Positions 62,636-64,000 of a stretch of DNA of 64,000 bases are shown piece by piece. Under the pieces are notes generated by a model. That model saw only the letters and a program-made list of their open reading frames with translations. It was not told the origin of the DNA and made no database searches. This stretch comes from Ophioderma brevispina (lineage: Eukaryota; Echinodermata; Ophiuroidea; Amphilepidida; Ophiodermatidae), in assembly GCA_023653785.1 (NCBI GenBank), contig JAMKCH010056933.1, positions 44,652 to 108,651 on the forward strand, in the 5' to 3' direction. The position numbers and the translations under genes were made by a program. Each line of letters begins with the position of its first letter. The first letter of the stretch is position 1.

Positions 62636-64000
62636 CAATGGTGCAAAAAATACATTCCGTGTCTTTTTTTTTTTTGAATTACCTAATGCTCTTTAATAGA
62701 ATTAAATCTTAACCATTTCATAACATCATATAATGCCCATTTAATTGGGAATGGCCCTTTAACTGTAAATTGAATGAAGGGCCGGTTTTATTTGGTAAAT
62801 GGAGAATATCCTTTAATTAGTTTAGAAATTGTAGGAATGTCCCGTTCATTGGTAATGAAGGGAATGGCACTTTAATTTTTAAAAAAATTGCATGCCCTTT
62901 CCAAGGTTAAATGGAATAAGCCCCTTTGGGCAAAGTAGAGGAATAGCCTTTAATGGTAACTGAGAAATGGCCTGATGACCTTTAATTGGTAAATGTAGGA
63001 ATTAATTGGTAACTTGATTAATGGAATTGCCCTTTAAAAAGGTAATAATGGCCTTTTTATAGATACACAGCGGTCACCCCACGGCTTTCGCGGCCACCAA
63101 GAACTCTAAAACCATAACTCATCATGAAAAACTCTATCCATATCTCAAACCAACAAGAACTCTAAAACAACTCATCATTGGTGAAACTCCATCCATAACT
63201 CACCAGAACAAAAAAAAAACCCTCAAAAATATTTGTTTTTGCTTGTTTTGTTAATCACCAAAAAAACCTAACATTCTAAACAAGGTTGATGACCCATCCA
63301 TAACTCACAACCCCAAATGACTTTTACAACATAACTCCTCGATGACTCCATTCATACCTCACTACACATAACGTCGTACAACTCATTATTGGCTCATTAT
63401 AACTCACTCACCAAAAACATATACAAAAAAACTCTAACCGGACTCATCGATGAACTCCATAACTCACCAAAATACCTCTACGACATAACTCATCAATGAA
63501 CTCCAGTCATACCTCACTACAATCCGCTTAAAACTCATTGACGGGCTCCATTTATAATTCACAAACATTAAAAACTCTAACATAACTCATCGATGAACTC
63601 CATAACTCAACAATACCTAAAATTCTGAACATAAACACTCGTTGATAAGACCGCCATTCCTAACTCCCCCAAAATAACTCAAGAACATAATCATCAATGA
63701 ACTCAAGCCATAACGCGCCAAACACACAAAACACCCCTAACACACGCAGCACTGCTCCATACTTTTTGAAAATTGCATAATGCCCCTTATCAATTGGATG
63801 GTGTTTTTCCTCAATGATGCAAAATTACATTCCCATACAAAATCAAAAAACAATTTTTTTCAAAAAATATTACTTCACACACAAAAAATTCTAAAAACAC
63901 TCATTAGGACCTTCATCATATTTCACCACCCCAACATAACAAAAACTCTAAAACAACTCATCGAACTCCATTAATTAACATGCATATATGGCCCCTTTAA
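62636..64000 (+). repeat. Degenerate composite satellite running to the window edge
   Basis: Two alternating sub-arrays. 62690-63060 repeats words such as AATGGCCCTTTAATTGGTAA with a variable 25-40-bp period. 63085-63760 repeats ATAACTCATCGATGAACTCC and AAACTCTAAAAC words with roughly 70-80-bp spacing. The segment CAATGGTGCAAAAAATACATTCC (62636-62658) returns as CAATGATGCAAAATTACATTCC (63812-63833), which suggests a higher-order period of about 1.18 kb. The right end (ATGGCCCCTTTAA) restarts the first sub-array. Variation is unusually heavy with many single-base indels. Confidence 0.7.

Overview
The window looks like nuclear DNA of an animal. It is AT-rich, with no dense open reading frames, no operons and no Shine-Dalgarno-led genes. 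It has microsatellites and minisatellites, many small non-autonomous DNA transposons with inverted ends, polyA-tailed retro-insertions, and at least one well-formed eukaryotic promoter with a first coding exon. A marine invertebrate, perhaps a deuterostome such as an echinoderm or hemichordate, would fit the repeat texture. That placement is a guess from style, not from a recognised gene. Almost no protein-coding sequence can be supported: the longest open frames are artefacts of a 24-bp tandem repeat.

Layout. 1-7.6 kb: single-copy DNA with old copies of dispersed families A and C, a 60-bp tandem/inverted repeat (6.2 kb) and a CpG-rich, promoter-like block enclosed by perfect 19-bp inverted repeats (7.4 kb). 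7.6-15 kb: non-repetitive, motif-rich DNA without recognisable exons. 15.0-16.9 kb: two copies of a ~795-bp sequence flanking a ~290-bp polyA-tailed insertion. 19.35-20.05 kb: a complete 699-bp element with 22-bp inverted ends and TTAA target duplication. 22.63-22.79 kb, minus strand: the best gene evidence, consisting of a TATA box, an initiator 31 bp downstream, a 78-nt 5'UTR, an ATG preceded by an in-frame stop, 15 codons and a strong splice donor. The gene would run leftwards, so 1-22.6 kb may be its first intron and regulatory DNA.

25.4-29.3 kb is a repeat cluster: a possible LINE/SINE 3' end, a MITE, a minisatellite made entirely of AGGTCA nuclear-receptor half-sites between C-rich blocks, and family A interrupted by element B at its own TTAA. 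36-41.6 kb holds a CCATGG-rich palindromic patch, poly-G runs, three foldback elements and a second polyA-tailed insertion between 76-bp direct repeats. 50.8-53.8 kb is a purine-only satellite in two states, one decayed and one perfectly homogeneous with 52 copies. 55.7-64 kb has foldbacks, a tRNA-Thr-like SINE relic, an hAT-type MITE with 8-bp target duplication, a possible 84-bp coding exon (61.5 kb, minus) and a long degenerate satellite reaching the right edge.

The most interesting items are the polyA-tailed insertions with unusually long flanking duplications, the nuclear-receptor half-site minisatellite, the nested TTAA elements and the minus-strand promoter/first exon. All alignments were made by eye, so boundaries are approximate unless exact inverted or direct repeats fix them.
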